64,000 bases of DNA from Phycisphaerae bacterium (lineage in GTDB: Bacteria > Planctomycetota > Phycisphaerae > Phycisphaerales > SM1A02). Of this stretch, positions 57,365 to 64,000 are shown piece by piece; the first letter of the stretch is position 1; every line of letters starts with the position of its first letter. The DNA is taken from NCBI GenBank assembly GCA_018701395.1, contig JABIWU010000003.1, forward strand, positions 16,467-80,466, read 5' to 3'. Made by a program: the position numbers and the translations under genes. Under the pieces are notes generated by a model. That model made no database searches. It worked only from the letters and a program-made list of their open reading frames with translations, and was not told the DNA's origin.

Positions 57365-58078
57365 TTACTGCCGTCTTCGGCGGTAACTCAATGTAAGAGC
57401 TGCAACTAATAATGCTGCAGGTGGACCAGGAATAGTCATTCCTGAGAATTCCCATGCGTGATTTGCATCAAAAGTGCTTGTTGCAACTATTTCCCATCCA
57501 CCATCATTCCAACTTGCAAATTGGAAGGCCTCGTCATCAAAGGTAGATGCTTCACCGTCTAGGTCATTAAAGGAGTATGCGAATGTATCTCCAAGCGTTA
57601 GGCCCGTCCAAGCAAAGCCATCACCGCTTCCAACGCTACCCCAGGCGAACGTTGCGCCTAGTGTTTGCGAGCCAAACGGGGGTGTTACGAGTTGCCATAT
57701 ATCTTGTGAGTAGTCATTTATGTACATTCCTAATGATGAAGATGCTGTACTCGTGATTCCCAGAGATGCGTTTGATCCAGTATCGCCAGCGCCAAGTTCT
57801 TTGTCAATAAGTGTTAAAAAAGATAAACCAGCGAAGGTATTGATAGGGAGAATAGTAATTTTTCCATCCGTAGAAATGCCCCAATTACTCAATATTTCAT
57901 GGGCAGTGGCAAGATCAGTTGAAGAAAAATAGGGTGATGCTGTATTAAGTATGTTCATCGGGCTTGAGTTTAATTCAAAGGTTCCCGAATCATGGCTAAT
58001 TTGGATAATGCTTGCGTTTGCAGGAACTGCAACGAGGCAAAAGAGCAAGGATGTTGTAATGAGTCGGCTTAGTTGCAT
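57365..58078 (-). CDS. PEP-CTERM-type exported protein
   Basis: A 237-residue secreted protein: signal peptide QLSRLITTSLLFCLVAVPANA, a Ser/Gly/Thr-rich mature part, and a C-terminal sorting tail with the motif TIPGPPAALLVAALTLSYRRRR (Pro-Gly-Pro, hydrophobic helix, Arg cluster; shown here as separate parts in the sequence). Such tails are recognised by exosortases and cut off during export. ATG 58078 is chosen because it places the signal peptide at the N-terminus; an upstream ATG at 58180 would bury it. No exosortase gene is in the window. Role of the mature protein is unknown. Confidence 0.8.
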   Translation of the reverse strand: MQLSRLITTSLLFCLVAVPANASIIQISHDSGTFELNSSPMNILNTASPYFSSTDLATAHEILSNWGISTDGKITILPINTFAGLSFLTLIDKELGAGDTGSNASLGITSTASSSLGMYINDYSQDIWQLVTPPFGSQTLGATFAWGSVGSGDGFAWTGLTLGDTFAYSFNDLDGEASTFDDEAFQFASWNDGGWEIVATSTFDANHAWEFSGMTIPGPPAALLVAALTLSYRRRRQ

Positions 58079-58096
58079 TGTGATCAATCTCTTATT

Positions 58097-58112
58097 TGCA
58101 CAAAAATCTGTG
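58097..58112. repeat. Short hairpin upstream of the PEP-CTERM gene
   Basis: GCACA and TGTGC flank six bases, forming a 5-bp stem 19-34 bases upstream of ATG 58078. The remaining gap to 58264 shows no other gene or clear signal. Confidence 0.3.
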
Positions 58113-58258
58113 CTTATGCATACAACTTCGGCATGAGCGAGGGTAGTGCTGAAGTACTTCGCGTAATCTATGAGCGTCATGTTTGGTTTGTGCGGTTTGC
58201 GTACTTTACGTTGTTAATTTAGGCAATATGGCAATGTGCTAGTACTCAAAAATTGGTT

Positions 58259-58277
58259 CTAGCGTACTATGCTGGGC
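58259..58277 (+). promoter_or_regulatory. Putative -10 box abutting the mscS-like start
   Basis: CTAGCGTACTAT (58259-58270) contains TACTAT at 58265-58270, seven bases before ATG 58278. The same 12 bases and spacing occur before the DUF58 gene at 6050, which argues for a shared promoter class. Confidence 0.45.
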
Positions 58278-59633
58278 ATGTTGAGCCAATATTTGACGCA
58301 GTTAATTTTAAGTACAGTGCCTAATTCTCTAAGCCCAATCGAAGGCTGGGCGAATATGAACCTGTCCTCTTGGTTTCATCTTGATTTCATAGGGATGGAA
58401 TATTGGCGATGGGCGGCAATTGTCATCACTATTGCAATTGGGTTTGCCGTGAATGTACTTGTGCGATTCATTTTGCGAAGTGTGCTCCGAACAATTACGC
58501 ATGCCGACAAAAAAGATCATGAGTTGATACAAATTATTAAACGAGTTCCCAAGCCCGCCGGCAGTGCAGCTGGGGGCGCCACTTGGCTTCTCATGTTGCC
58601 TCTTATTAGTTTGCCATCGGGAGTGCAACAAATTTTAGAACCCGCCGTTCATATTTATATCACTCTTGCTTGTATTTGGTTTGGATTTAGAGGAACAGAT
58701 TTAATCGCTTGGGTAGCAGAGCAAAAAGCAAATAAAACCAATAACAAATTAGATGATTTACTTGTTCCACTTTTGCGAAAAACACTCAAAGCAATCGTAA
58801 TTGTATTCGGTGTAGTTTATCTTGCTGACAGTATGCAAATTCAATTGGCTCCGATTATCGCAGGATTGGGCATTGGCGGATTGGGGTTTGCATTCGCAGC
58901 GAAAGATACCATCGAGAACTTTTTTGGTTCCATTACGGTTATTCTCGACAAGCCATTTGAAATTGGTGACTGGGTGGTTATTGACGGCGTTGAGGGAACA
59001 GTTATTTCTGTGGGAATGCGTTCAACACGCATTCGTACGTTCTATGACACAGTCGTGACGATTCCGAACTCAATTTTAGTTACTTCAAAATGTAATAATT
59101 ATTCAAAGCGAAGGTATAGGCGATGGAAACAAATGGTCGGTGTCGGATATTCCACACCCCCAGAGAAAATCGCTTCATTTTGTGAAGGAATTCGCGAACT
59201 GCTTCGAGTGCACCCGTACACACGGAAAGATTATTACCAAGTTTGGTTGAATGAATTTGCTGGTTCAAGTTTGAATATTCTTGTGTATGTTTTTTGGACA
59301 GCACCAGATTGGCAAACTGAATTAAGAGAACGCCACAGATTCATGCTTGACATTATTCGATTAGCAGGGGAATTAGAAATTGAGTTTGCTTTCCCAACTC
59401 AAACTCTCTATCTTCGCAACGAAGAAAATTGGCAACAAGGAACCAACAAAATTTCAGCAATGCGTCCAGAAGGATGGATGGAAGATGCTGAAGGCGAAGG
59501 TCGAGAAGTTGTTGAGAATTTTACATCTGCAGACGACTGGCGTAAGCACTTGCCTCCACCCTATACATTCACCGGAGCGCGTGATGGCGGTAATGGTCCA
59601 AGTGGCGAAGGCGGCGAAGGCGGCGAGGGTTAA
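58278..59633 (+). CDS. MscS-family mechanosensitive channel
   Basis: A 451-residue small-conductance mechanosensitive channel. About four to five membrane helices fall in residues 30-210; the pore helix region and beta domain are unmistakable (GIGGLGFAFAAKDTIENFFG, VILDKPFEIGDWVVIDGVEG, VGMRSTRIRTFYDTVVTIPN). The C-terminal cytoplasmic vestibule is followed by an unusual Gly/Glu-rich tail (NGPSGEGGEGGEG). ATG 58278 is favoured over 58269 because the latter lies within the -10 box. Protects cells from osmotic downshock by releasing solutes. Confidence 0.92.
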   Translation: MLSQYLTQLILSTVPNSLSPIEGWANMNLSSWFHLDFIGMEYWRWAAIVITIAIGFAVNVLVRFILRSVLRTITHADKKDHELIQIIKRVPKPAGSAAGGATWLLMLPLISLPSGVQQILEPAVHIYITLACIWFGFRGTDLIAWVAEQKANKTNNKLDDLLVPLLRKTLKAIVIVFGVVYLADSMQIQLAPIIAGLGIGGLGFAFAAKDTIENFFGSITVILDKPFEIGDWVVIDGVEGTVISVGMRSTRIRTFYDTVVTIPNSILVTSKCNNYSKRRYRRWKQMVGVGYSTPPEKIASFCEGIRELLRVHPYTRKDYYQVWLNEFAGSSLNILVYVFWTAPDWQTELRERHRFMLDIIRLAGELEIEFAFPTQTLYLRNEENWQQGTNKISAMRPEGWMEDAEGEGREVVENFTSADDWRKHLPPPYTFTGARDGGNGPSGEGGEGGEG

Positions 59634-59641
59634 ATCGCCAC

Positions 59642-60814
59642 TTAGACTAAACACTGTTCTGTACAGTGCGAAATTGCTTTACAAAGTTGCCGTACATCTT
59701 CAGGAGTATGAAACGGTCCGAATGAAACACGAACCGTACCACCTTGTGCGTCTGTGCCAATAGTTTGGTGTGCAAAAGGGGCGCAGTGTAGCCCGCTGCG
59801 AGAACAAATACCAAAATCAGTTTCTAGTTTTTTTGCAGTGGCATGCGGGCAATTTTCAAACACTAGAGAGAAGACTGCGCAGCGATTTTCAGTTGATTGT
59901 GGACCAGCAATTCTCACGCCATCAATCTCTCTCAGTGCATCAATGAACTGTATAGTGAGTGCTTTTTCTTGTTCAAGAAGGCAATCAATTCCTTTGGACA
60001 AAATCCAGTTTGTGCTCGCGACAAGACCAGCGACACCAATCATATTGTGTGAACCAACCTCGTACTTGTCCGGCATAGTTGTTGGTTGGACAGGGTGTTC
60101 GCTTTCGCTTCCTGTTCCACCAGTTCTTGTAGGAGCGAGTAAATTTTCCACGCCTGGTTTTAAAATAAGACCGCCGATTCCAAGCGGGCCAAGCAATCCC
60201 TTATGTCCAGGAAATGCAAGTAAATCGATGTTCATTTCTTGGACATCGATGGGAATGTGACCCATCGTTTGCGCAGCGTCAACAAGGAACGGAATTTCAC
60301 CACAAATAGCACCAATGGCTTTGATGTCTTGAATTGTTCCTGTGACATTAGAACCATGTGCAACAACTACCAGCCGAGTTGTACTTGAGATGGCTTTTTT
60401 TATTGCACTAGGATCGACAATGCCAGTTTCTGGATTCGCTTTTACGATGGTGTATGTAACACCCGTTTTTGAAAGTTCGTTGATTGGGCGAAGTACAGAA
60501 TTGTGGTCCATTGCTGTTGTAACAATATGAACAGGAACATTATTTGAAAGGTACTGCTGTGAGATGCCGTTAATTGCAACGTTCAGCGCATCACTACAGT
60601 TGTTTGTAAAAATGCAGTGATTAGCGGAGGGCGCGTTTACTATTTTGCAAAGTTGTTTTCTGCAAGTGTCTAGTAAATTTGTTGCTTCAACCGCTTGTAA
60701 ATAGGCGCCTCGCCCTGGACTGGCACCACAGTTGTATTGGTACTGCACAATGGCATCTAAAACAACATCTGGTTTTGGATATGAAGTAGCAGCGTTATCA
60801 AAGTATAGTTGCAT
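59642..60814 (-). CDS. Cysteine desulfurase-like PLP enzyme
   Basis: A 390-residue class V aminotransferase-fold enzyme: LYFDNAATSYPKPDVV at the N-terminus, FLVDAAQTMGHIPI (PLP-binding Asp and Gln), FPGHKGLLGPLG with the Schiff-base Lys, and GICSRSGLHCAPFAH near the C-terminus containing the persulfide-type Cys. It looks like the SufS-related branch of stand-alone desulfurases. It starts three bases after the alanine dehydrogenase gene, so both are co-transcribed and may share alanine or cysteine metabolism (inference). Confidence 0.85.
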   Translation of the reverse strand: MQLYFDNAATSYPKPDVVLDAIVQYQYNCGASPGRGAYLQAVEATNLLDTCRKQLCKIVNAPSANHCIFTNNCSDALNVAINGISQQYLSNNVPVHIVTTAMDHNSVLRPINELSKTGVTYTIVKANPETGIVDPSAIKKAISSTTRLVVVAHGSNVTGTIQDIKAIGAICGEIPFLVDAAQTMGHIPIDVQEMNIDLLAFPGHKGLLGPLGIGGLILKPGVENLLAPTRTGGTGSESEHPVQPTTMPDKYEVGSHNMIGVAGLVASTNWILSKGIDCLLEQEKALTIQFIDALREIDGVRIAGPQSTENRCAVFSLVFENCPHATAKKLETDFGICSRSGLHCAPFAHQTIGTDAQGGTVRVSFGPFHTPEDVRQLCKAISHCTEQCLV

Positions 60815-60817
60815 TGA

Positions 60818-61927
60818 TTAGACAGTCATTGCCTCAAATGGCAAGTCGTGTGCTTCTGCAACAGGTTGATTTGTAAGAATTCCACGATGTGTGTTGATTG
60901 CATTTGCAAAGTGATGGTCGTCTTTTGCAAGTTTCATTGCCGAAGATGATGCAAGTTTCGCAACCCAAGGCATCGTCGCATTCGTTAATGCTTGCGTTGA
61001 CGTTCTTGCAACTGCGCCTGGCATGTTCCCAACACAGTAGTGCACAACGCCATCGATAGTATAAATGGGATCACTGTGCGTTGTAACTTTTGCAGTCTCA
61101 ACACACCCACCTTGATCGATTGCAACATCTACAATTACCGAGCCGTGTTTCATGTGGGATAAATCAGCACGAGATACTAGATTCGGTGCTTTTGCTCCTG
61201 GAATTAGCACTGCACCTATTACTAGGTCTGCCCACGCCAAGTGGTCACGAATTGCTTCTGGGTCTGAATAAATAGTTCTGCAATTTGCGGGCATAAATTC
61301 ATCGAGTTGCCGCATGCGGTCAATGTTGATATCCATCATCACGACATCTGCGCCCATACCTGCTGCAACTGTAGCAGCACAAGTTCCAACAACGCCACCA
61401 CCAAGGACAAGCACCTTGCCGGTTTCAACTCCTGGTACACCGCCAAGCAAAATTCCTCGCCCGCCTTGTGGTCGTTCTAAATATTTAGCGCCTTCTTGAA
61501 CAGAAAGTTTTCCCGCAATTTCACTCATTGGCGTGAGTAGAGGGAGGTGCCCGAGGTTATCCGTAAGTGTTTCATATGCAACCGAGATACATCCTCGTTC
61601 AAGGCAACCAACGGTTAACTCGCGATCTGCAGCAAAATGAAAATAAGTGAATACGGTTTGACCATCTCTAATGAGTTCAACTTCTTGAGGTTGTGGCTCT
61701 TTCACTTTGACAATCATGTCAGCGGTGCTCCACACTTCTTCCGCTGTTGGGACGATTTGAGCTCCGGCTGCTAGATACAGGGCGTCGTCGTAACCACTGC
61801 CAATCCCAGCGCCTGCTTGTACAAGCACTGAATTGCCGTTGCGAATCAGAATTTCGGCTCCTACAGGGCGTAGGCCTACGCGATATTCATCTTTTTTTAC
61901 TTCGGTTGGGACTCCAACAATTGTCAT
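60818..61927 (-). CDS. ald: Alanine dehydrogenase
   Basis: Catalyses reversible NAD-dependent deamination of L-alanine to pyruvate and ammonia. Signatures: TIVGVPTEVKKDEYRVGLRP, the substrate Lys in VKVKEPQPQE, HFAADRELT, and the NAD fold KVLVLGGGVVGTCAATVAAGMGADV (written here as one continuous region, about residues 165-190). VDVAIDQGGC and YCVGNMPGAVARTSTQAL are also typical. 369 residues from ATG 61927, which has AAAAAGGAGCG upstream; the frame is open further back but without support. Confidence 0.95.
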   Translation of the reverse strand: MTIVGVPTEVKKDEYRVGLRPVGAEILIRNGNSVLVQAGAGIGSGYDDALYLAAGAQIVPTAEEVWSTADMIVKVKEPQPQEVELIRDGQTVFTYFHFAADRELTVGCLERGCISVAYETLTDNLGHLPLLTPMSEIAGKLSVQEGAKYLERPQGGRGILLGGVPGVETGKVLVLGGGVVGTCAATVAAGMGADVVMMDINIDRMRQLDEFMPANCRTIYSDPEAIRDHLAWADLVIGAVLIPGAKAPNLVSRADLSHMKHGSVIVDVAIDQGGCVETAKVTTHSDPIYTIDGVVHYCVGNMPGAVARTSTQALTNATMPWVAKLASSSAMKLAKDDHHFANAINTHRGILTNQPVAEAHDLPFEAMTV

Positions 61928-61979
61928 AATGACGCTCCTTTTTCTCAACTGGACATGATATCCGCATGTGAGCAACTCG

Positions 61980-62002
61980 ACCAGAGGTACATCGCATCTG
62001 GT
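61980..62002. promoter_or_regulatory. Inverted repeat in the ald / 62046 divergent gap
   Basis: ACCAGA at 61980-61985 and TCTGGT at 61997-62002 face each other across 11 bases, a spacing suitable for a dimeric regulator. TACACT overlaps its right edge and could be the -10 box of the plus-strand gene. Position between the two divergent genes suggests an operator for one or both. Confidence 0.35.
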
Positions 62003-62045
62003 ACACTCACGCAACCTTGGAGACGACTTTTAAAGAGAGGAATAA

Positions 62046-63518
62046 ATGATGACAAGTAGATTTATAACATTACTTCTAATTGGGTTATTACTACCCACAA
62101 CTGCGATTGCTGGCAACAGAGAGGACGTTTTAGAAAAATTGAATTCTGGCGCTTCGACTGAGGGCCCAGAAGGCACAAAATCATGGCATATATTTTTTGA
62201 TGCCTGTCTTCAATTATCTCCTGCTCCGCACGAAGTTGGAGATTCATTCAATATGGGAATGGTCTGGCCAGGCATGGCAGACTGGTCAACAGTATCAGAT
62301 TGGGCTTCAAATAACGAGCACATGGAGAATGCTTTTATTGAATCTGCAACACGAGCGCTCATTGGTTTGCCATATGGTTCTGAACATGTCCCAGATGCAT
62401 ATCAGTCGGCTGGAATAGTTGCAGAGGTAGGCGTCGATGGTAGTTTGCAACATTTTAATTTTGAATATATCAATACAGTACGAACTGCCTGTCTCTGGGC
62501 AACAGCAGAAACGTACCGATTGTTTGAAGCAGGTGAAACTGACCGTGCGATTCGTTTACTAATGTCAGAGTTAATTGTTTTACGAAAATTTTGTGACAGA
62601 GATTTTCTTAAAGAGCAATTGGTATTCATGCCAATGCTTGGAGTTGCGTTAGAAAATACGCGAGATATGTTTTACAAGTATCTCGAATCCATTTCATCAA
62701 TCCAATTTCGTACCTTTGCAAAAGAGTGGATTCCATATTTGCAAACAGGACCAAATCGATTATTGATGCCAGAAGGCGACCGAGTGGTTGGCGAGGCATT
62801 GGTGATGGAATTATTCTTGCCAAACGGTGACCCACATCCTGCGAAATTTAGAGAAATTCTCACTGATGTGCAATCAGTACGTGAACCATTAACACGAATT
62901 GGTGGATCGAAATATTGGGCAAAAATTGCAACAATACATCGAGGTCGTGATGACTCATTGAAACGCCTAAATCTTATTTATGACGATTGGTGGAGAAGAT
63001 GGAAAATGCGTGCATTCCATCCACAATTGAAAGTGGATACGGCTTTGCAACGTTCGAATCCAGTGGTATACGCTGCGGTGAATTTAATCATTCGGGATAT
63101 TCAAGAATTATTCGTTCAACGTGATTTGGTTACAACGCAAATAAATGGGACTGCTGTTTCTGCTGCTCTTTGCGGATATATCAATCACTACAAAGTGTAT
63201 CCATCTGCAATTAAGAAAATGTATGCACAACTTCTGAACCGTTCCTCTAATTTAGATTACCTGCGCCCGCTCGACTTACGTACTGATGCCGCATGGGAGT
63301 TATACACCTATCCAGTTGGCGGTTTTCATTATAGAAGAATTGAAAAAACGACAAAAATCCAAACGCTCGCAGGTGCAGTACTACTTAAAGACGGCGATTG
63401 TTTGTTGTATAGTGTTTCGAACAACAATGAAGATGATCGCGGCTTAAACGCAGGCAAAGACATAATCATTTGGCCTCCACTTAAATCACTTGAACGTAGC
63501 GCAGGATTGTTGGATTAA
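62046..63518 (+). CDS. Exported protein of unknown function
   Basis: A 490-residue protein with a clear signal peptide (TSRFITLLLIGLLLPTTAIA, cleavage after A-x-A near 22). The mature protein is largely helical, with Trp-rich segments near the N-terminus (KSWHIFFDACLQLSP, GMVWPGMADWSTVSDWAS) and no cysteine pairs or metal motif that I recognise. Good ribosome-binding site AGAGAGGA before the ATG. trxB follows after five bases, so they are likely co-transcribed. Similar exported proteins of unknown role are frequent in planctomycetes. Confidence 0.75.
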   Translation: MMTSRFITLLLIGLLLPTTAIAGNREDVLEKLNSGASTEGPEGTKSWHIFFDACLQLSPAPHEVGDSFNMGMVWPGMADWSTVSDWASNNEHMENAFIESATRALIGLPYGSEHVPDAYQSAGIVAEVGVDGSLQHFNFEYINTVRTACLWATAETYRLFEAGETDRAIRLLMSELIVLRKFCDRDFLKEQLVFMPMLGVALENTRDMFYKYLESISSIQFRTFAKEWIPYLQTGPNRLLMPEGDRVVGEALVMELFLPNGDPHPAKFREILTDVQSVREPLTRIGGSKYWAKIATIHRGRDDSLKRLNLIYDDWWRRWKMRAFHPQLKVDTALQRSNPVVYAAVNLIIRDIQELFVQRDLVTTQINGTAVSAALCGYINHYKVYPSAIKKMYAQLLNRSSNLDYLRPLDLRTDAAWELYTYPVGGFHYRRIEKTTKIQTLAGAVLLKDGDCLLYSVSNNNEDDRGLNAGKDIIIWPPLKSLERSAGLLD

Positions 63519-63523
63519 CCAAG

Positions 63524-64000
63524 ATGGCAGAAATTGAAAACGTAGTAATTATCGGCAGCGGCCCAGCTGGATGGACAGCGGCAATTTATGCGGCTCGTGC
63601 AGACCTTCAACCATTGGTCTGTATTGGAGTACCTAAATCGTCACCAGCAATTGTATTACCAGGTGGACAACTGATGTTGACTACCGAAGTCGAAAATTAC
63701 CCCGGCTTTCCTGACGGGATTACTGGGCCAGATATGATGGCTAATTTTCAAAAGCAAGCGGAGCGATTTGGCACACGTATACGTGGTGAAGATATTGTAT
63801 CTTGCGACTTCTCAGAAAAACCATTTAAACTTGAAACGAACAAAGGCGAAACAATTCTCGCGCACGCAGTAATTATTGCAACTGGTGCAACTGCGAATTG
63901 GATGGGTTTAGAAAATGAAATGCGATTAGCTCGTAGCGGAGGTGGTGTTAGCGCATGCGCAGTCTGCGATGGCGCATTGCCTGCATTTCGCGATCAACCA
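63524..64000 (+). CDS. trxB: Thioredoxin reductase, cut by window edge
   Basis: FAD- and NADPH-dependent enzyme that reduces thioredoxin. The start AEIENVVIIGSGPAGWTAAI contains the FAD-binding GSGPAG motif, followed by PGGQLMLTTEVENYPGFPDG, AVIIATGATANWMG and the redox centre SACAVCDGALP (CAVC instead of the more common CATC). About 159 residues are visible, half of the usual 310-320, and the frame is open at the right edge. Confidence 0.94.
   Translation, partial: MAEIENVVIIGSGPAGWTAAIYAARADLQPLVCIGVPKSSPAIVLPGGQLMLTTEVENYPGFPDGITGPDMMANFQKQAERFGTRIRGEDIVSCDFSEKPFKLETNKGETILAHAVIIATGATANWMGLENEMRLARSGGGVSACAVCDGALPAFRDQP

Noticed and set aside
57365..58180. 34-residue extension before the PEP-CTERM signal peptide
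   Set aside because: It would place the signal peptide internally; ATG 58078 gives a normal secreted protein.

Overview
The window is a gene-dense bacterial chromosome segment of about 40-45% G+C (estimated by eye). Neighbouring genes very often overlap (ATGA, GTGA and TAATG junctions) and there are almost no long gaps. Several features suggest a planctomycete, probably Phycisphaerae-like: a Ser/Thr kinase fused to WD40 repeats, a PEP-CTERM-type exported protein with a Pro-Gly-Pro sorting signal, a DUF58/transglutaminase pair, a Bacteroidetes-style long PurF homologue, an isolated mraZ with no dcw cluster, and many lipoproteins and exported proteins of unknown function. This placement is an inference. 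No transposase, phage gene, CRISPR array, rRNA or replication origin was seen. The only tRNA is tRNA-Glu(UUC).

Layout. 1-6 kb: rpsD (cut by the left edge), a small unknown gene, a PurF-like amidotransferase and ahcY, then divergently atpC and scpB. 6-12 kb: a DUF58 protein, a TgpA-like transglutaminase, a methyltransferase, a PilZ-like protein and, convergently, pabB. 12-20 kb: ppdK, a HIT protein, the kinase-WD40 protein, nadC and birA. 20-28 kb: an eight-gene uncharacterised operon built round a MutL-type ASKHA ATPase, a barrel-sandwich (lipoyl-like) protein, a DUF6754-type membrane protein and three further membrane proteins; it ends at a strong intrinsic terminator. 28-34 kb: a fatty-acid synthesis cluster, rpmF-plsX-fabH-fabD-(lipoprotein)-fabG-acpP-fabF. 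34-43 kb: a PagL-like outer-membrane protein abutting tRNA-Glu, aroB, a ParA-like ATPase with an unknown partner, an M19 dipeptidase, a DUF2752 protein, two related lipoproteins, a glycosyltransferase-like protein and a flavin reductase. 43-45 kb: mraZ, a hairpin-rich non-coding stretch, csrA and a NifU-like protein. 45-64 kb: an unknown exported protein, an M48 protease, a DapF-like protein, tilS-serS-nadK, an ABC ATPase with a large membrane protein, an M20 peptidase, a MauE-thioredoxin fusion, a PEP-CTERM protein, MscS, a cysteine desulfurase-like enzyme, alanine dehydrogenase, an exported unknown protein and trxB (cut by the right edge).

Most interesting observations. (1) Between mraZ and csrA lies a roughly 270-base region with four hairpins whose hexaloops all read A-N-GGA-Y, the CsrA recognition pattern, followed by an intrinsic terminator. 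It is a candidate CsrA-sequestering RNA beside csrA. (2) mraZ is preceded by three perfect TGGGG boxes plus a fourth partial one, all at a 10-bp period and overlapping a promoter, as expected for MraZ autoregulation. (3) Nine genes have a -10-like hexamer ending 6-9 bases before the start codon and no Shine-Dalgarno sequence, which suggests leaderless transcription is common here. (4) fabG has no ATG, GTG or TTG in the right place; a GGAG eight bases before an ATT suggests an AUU start. (5) The MutL/DUF6754 operon looks like one membrane system of unknown function. (6) The DapF-like protein has Ser in place of one of the two catalytic cysteines.
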